64,000 nucleotides of DNA, from positions 1 through 64,000 of the forward strand of contig JASGFJ010000012.1 of assembly GCA_047605645.1 (NCBI GenBank), given 5' to 3'. The notes under the pieces were generated by a model that saw nothing but the letters and a program-made list of their open reading frames with translations, did not search any database and had not been told where the DNA came from. Shown piece after piece: positions 61,705-64,000 of the stretch (position 1 is the stretch's first letter; every line of letters starts with the position of its first letter). Made by a program: the position numbers and the translations under genes. The DNA is from UBA1309 sp047605645. Its GTDB lineage: Bacteria > Bacteroidota > Bacteroidia > Bacteroidales > Dysgonomonadaceae.

Positions 61705-61743
61705 AAAAGCATGAATTCATTCACCGAATTCATGCTTTTTTAT
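61705..61743. terminator. Bidirectional terminator between the MG2-plug gene and recA
   Basis: A perfect 14-base-pair stem (AAAAGCATGAATTC with GAATTCATGCTTTT) with A-rich and T-rich sides lies between two convergent genes and can serve both. Confidence 0.92.
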
Positions 61744-61763
61744 AGCGTGTGCCGAATTTAGAC

Positions 61764-62780
61764 TTATTTTTTCTCGCGCAATGCTTCAAAAATGAGAGCT
61801 TCCAGTTCTTCTGCTAATTCCGGGTTGTCTTTGATTACTTGCTTGGCAGCATCGCGACCTTGTGCAATCTTCGTGTCTTTGTAGCTGTACCATGAACCGC
61901 TTTTTTTGATAATAGCCAAGTCGGAACCTAGATCGATAATCTCGCCACTCTTGGAGATGCCTTCACCGTACATAATGTCGAATTCGGCTTTTCTGAATGG
62001 AGGTGCAACTTTGTTTTTGACCACTTTTACACGGGTTGAACTACCTTTTACTTCTTCTCCGTCTTTCAGTTGTCCTATCTTGCGAATGTCGAGTCGTACC
62101 GAAGCGTAAAATTTTAGCGCATTACCTCCGGTGGTTGTTTCCGGATTACCGAACATTACTCCGATTTTGTCACGCAGCTGGTTGATAAAAATACACGTAG
62201 TGTTCGTCTTGTTGATGGCTCCGGTCAGCTTCCGCAAGGCCTGGGACATTAATCGGGCTTGTAATCCCATTTTAGAGTCACCCATATCTCCTTCAAGCTC
62301 CGCTTTTGGTGTCAGGGCGGCCACAGAGTCAATGACGATGATGTCAATTGCAGATGAGCGAATCAGTTGTTCCGCAATTTCCAAAGCCTGTTCTCCGCTG
62401 TCGGGTTGTGAAATCCATAAGTTCTCTATATCAACGCCAAGCTTTTCTGCATAGAAGCGATCGAATGCATGCTCAGCATCGATGAAAGCGGCAATACCTC
62501 CTGCTTTTTGAGCTTCAGCGATGGCGTGGATGGCCAGGGTTGTTTTCCCGGATGATTCGGGGCCGAAGATTTCGATGACACGTCCGCGAGGGTATCCTCC
62601 AACTCCAAGAGCTGCATTCAGTCCGATGGAGCCTGTTGGGATGACTGCTACGTCTTCCACTTTTTCGTCTCCCATCTTCATGATGGATCCTTTACCGAAA
62701 TTTTTCTCTATTTTTTCAGTCGCTGCAAGCAGTGCTTTCAGTTTTTCGTTGTTGGGTGCTGTTTTTTGTTCGTCTGCCAT
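61764..62780 (-). CDS. recA: Recombinase RecA
   Basis: A 338-residue DNA recombinase. It binds single-stranded DNA as a filament, drives strand exchange and triggers SOS self-cleavage. The Walker A motif is GPESSGKTT (near residue 70), followed by FIDAEHAFD, IIVIDSVAALTPKAE and the L2-region GNALKFYASVRLDIR. The length is normal and no intein or insertion is present. It faces the upstream gene across a shared terminator. Its neighbour upstream on the same strand is the peroxiredoxin gene, 41 bases away, so co-transcription is possible. No LexA-like box was recognised. Confidence 0.98.
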   Translation of the reverse strand: MADEQKTAPNNEKLKALLAATEKIEKNFGKGSIMKMGDEKVEDVAVIPTGSIGLNAALGVGGYPRGRVIEIFGPESSGKTTLAIHAIAEAQKAGGIAAFIDAEHAFDRFYAEKLGVDIENLWISQPDSGEQALEIAEQLIRSSAIDIIVIDSVAALTPKAELEGDMGDSKMGLQARLMSQALRKLTGAINKTNTTCIFINQLRDKIGVMFGNPETTTGGNALKFYASVRLDIRKIGQLKDGEEVKGSSTRVKVVKNKVAPPFRKAEFDIMYGEGISKSGEIIDLGSDLAIIKKSGSWYSYKDTKIAQGRDAAKQVIKDNPELAEELEALIFEALREKK

Positions 62781-62821
62781 AAATAATTTTGTGGTTCTTA
62801 GTTTATTTGCTTAAAAAAATC

Positions 62822-63280
62822 TCATTCTCCGAGAATCTGCTCGGCATGTTCTTTTGTCTTGATCTTTTTGGGGTCGTATGTTTCTTCGATGACTCCGTTC
62901 GCATCGATAATAAATGTTGTACGCAAAGTCCCCATGTATTTTCTGCCGGCAAGAGTTTTCTCTGCCCATACTCCGAATAAGTTTACCAAATTCTTATCGG
63001 TGTCGGCGATAAGATCGAAGGGTAAGTCTTGTTTCTCAATGAATTTCTGATGAGATTTTTGATCATCAACGCTTACTCCGAGAACTTTATATCCTTTTTT
63101 GAGTAAATAATGATAATTGTCTCTGAAACTGCAAGCTTCGGCTGTACATCCAGGAGTACTGTCTTTCGGATAAAAGTACAATACTAATTTACTCCCTGCA
63201 AAATCAGAGGCTTTTACAGTTTCTCCTTTCTGATTGATACCTAATATTTCCGGTATCTTATCTCCTATTGTTAGTGCCAT
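62822..63280 (-). CDS. bcp: Bcp-type thiol peroxidase
   Basis: A 152-residue atypical peroxiredoxin of the BCP/PrxQ class, which reduces hydrogen peroxide and organic hydroperoxides with thioredoxin. The peroxidatic Cys lies in the PGCTAEACSFRD motif with the resolving Cys five residues later, as in PrxQ. KASDFAGSKLVLYFYPKDSTPG and GVSVDDQKSHQKF are further family features. The longer frame to 63328 adds 16 residues, but the ATG at 63280 (MALTIGDKIPEIL) fits the family start, and a -7 box lies about 45 bases upstream of it. Confidence 0.95.
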   Translation of the reverse strand: MALTIGDKIPEILGINQKGETVKASDFAGSKLVLYFYPKDSTPGCTAEACSFRDNYHYLLKKGYKVLGVSVDDQKSHQKFIEKQDLPFDLIADTDKNLVNLFGVWAEKTLAGRKYMGTLRTTFIIDANGVIEETYDPKKIKTKEHAEQILGE

Positions 63281-63325
63281 AATGTCTATTCTGATTTTCT
63301 TACTATATATGCATTGAATTTCGTT

Positions 63326-63333
63326 CAAAGATA
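63326..63333 (-). promoter_or_regulatory. -7 promoter box for bcp
   Basis: Read on the minus strand this is TATCTTTG, an exact TAnnTTTG match. It falls inside the alternative longer reading of bcp, which argues for the shorter start. Confidence 0.65.
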
Positions 63334-63391
63334 GTTCTTATGGATATAATATTAAACAAACAGAATGGATAATTTCTTTGATATAAATGAA

Positions 63392-63451
63392 AAAAGTCGC
63401 TGCCACATCAAGTATACTGTTGATGAATACGGATTTGTGGCAGCAACTTTT
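63392..63451 (-). terminator. Terminator of the aldehyde dehydrogenase gene
   Basis: The arms AAAAGTCGCTGCCACA and TGTGGCAGCAACTTTT pair over 15 of 16 positions across a 28-base loop, about 45 bases beyond the stop codon, with A- and T-rich flanks. Confidence 0.75.
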
Positions 63452-63494
63452 CAGTAGATAATAAAAAGAGAATATGTCTATTCTTAAAGAAATT

Positions 63495-64000
63495 TTATTG
63501 CTGTGTTTCCAGATACACAACTTGTGTCTGAAGGTATTCTTCCAGACCGTGTTTGCCGTCTGCACCGCCGATTCCTGATTTGCGCCATCCGGCGTGGAAT
63601 CCCTGCATGGTTTCGAAATTTTCCCTGTTGATGTATGTCTCTCCGAATTTCAGAGCCCGGATCAATTTGAATGCAGTATTCAGGTTTTGTGTATAGATAG
63701 AAGACGTCAGGCCATATTGGCAGTCATTTGCCCAGGTGATGGCTTCGTCCAGCTGTTCGTATTCCACCACCGGGAGAACAGGGCCGAATGTCTCTTCCTG
63801 AATGATATCCATTTTTTGAATAACATTGTCTAATATGGTTGGCTCGAAGAAGTACCCTTTGGTACCAATTCTGTTTCCTCCGAGCACAAGTTTGGCTCCT
63901 TGCCGAATCGCTTTTTTTACTTTTTGTTGTACAGCCTCGAGCGATTTTGCATCAATGAGCGGCCCCATATCCAGATCTTTCACTATTGACGGATCTCCGG
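63495..64000 (-). CDS. aldA: Aldehyde dehydrogenase, AldA-like, 3' part only
   Basis: Only the last 168 or so codons lie in the window; the reading frame is open to the right edge (GDPSIVKDLDMGPLID and onward), so the start and the catalytic Cys are outside. The visible part carries EETFGPVLPVVEYEQLDEAI, GLTSSIYTQNLNTAFKLIRAL and the C-terminal SGIGGADGKHGLEEYLQTQVV, which closely resembles E. coli lactaldehyde dehydrogenase AldA. That enzyme oxidises lactaldehyde (from fucose or rhamnose) to lactate with NAD. A hairpin follows the stop. The family is sure; lactaldehyde as substrate is inferred from the tail similarity. Confidence 0.85.
   Translation of the reverse strand, partial: GDPSIVKDLDMGPLIDAKSLEAVQQKVKKAIRQGAKLVLGGNRIGTKGYFFEPTILDNVIQKMDIIQEETFGPVLPVVEYEQLDEAITWANDCQYGLTSSIYTQNLNTAFKLIRALKFGETYINRENFETMQGFHAGWRKSGIGGADGKHGLEEYLQTQVVYLETQQ

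Overview
The window comes from a low-GC member of the Bacteroidetes, most likely order Bacteroidales. Supporting features are a complete sus-type starch locus (susR, susC, susD, susE, susF, susA, susB), -7 promoter boxes of the TAnnTTTG form, and few Shine-Dalgarno sequences. Three extracellular amylases end in type IX secretion (T9SS) C-terminal sorting domains. T9SS-tailed amylases next to a sus locus point away from gut Bacteroides and towards a Paludibacter- or Dysgonomonas-like anaerobe; the placement below order level is inference.

Region 1 (1-16.8 kb) concerns the cell surface. A GT4 glycosyltransferase is followed by a tightly packed cassette: an ER-type S26/S24 peptidase, a PqqD-like recognition protein, an NTP_transf_5 nucleotidyltransferase, an ABC exporter and an HprK-like kinase. 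This set resembles the tailoring and export genes of RiPP (lasso-peptide-type) clusters. It runs directly into polysaccharide export genes (Wza-like lipoprotein, Wzc-like tyrosine kinase with a Gly-Tyr tail). An OmpA-family protein, an SDR epimerase, folC (opposite strand), a Wzi-family protein and a large lipoprotein of unknown function follow.

Region 2 (17-24 kb) is mostly housekeeping: PIN-PhoH, an unknown secreted protein, and carA-carB. Region 3 (24-26 kb) holds a fimbrillin-like lipoprotein preceded by a 60-residue small protein.

Region 4 (26.8-51 kb) is a starch-utilisation island. Two minus-strand GH13 amylases with CBM26-like modules and T9SS tails face a plus-strand array: susR, susC, susD, susE, susF, a third T9SS-tailed GH13, susB (GH97) and susA. 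Surface amylases would cut starch, SusCDEF would bind and import maltooligosaccharides, SusA and SusB would finish degradation in the periplasm, and the membrane-spanning SusR would sense the product and switch on transcription. Terminator hairpins split the array after susF, between susB and susA, and after susA. Between susR and susC lie degenerate tandem copies of the susR 3' end.

Region 5 (51-64 kb) contains three glycosyltransferases, an rsfS-ftsH-cdsA operon, tRNA-Gly(GCC) and tRNA-Leu(TAA), a large MG2/TonB-plug surface protein, recA, a Bcp-type peroxiredoxin and the 3' end of an AldA-like aldehyde dehydrogenase cut by the window edge.

The strongest candidate for an undescribed system is the RiPP-like cassette fused to the exopolysaccharide export operon. 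The degenerate susR-tail array is the most unusual non-coding structure.
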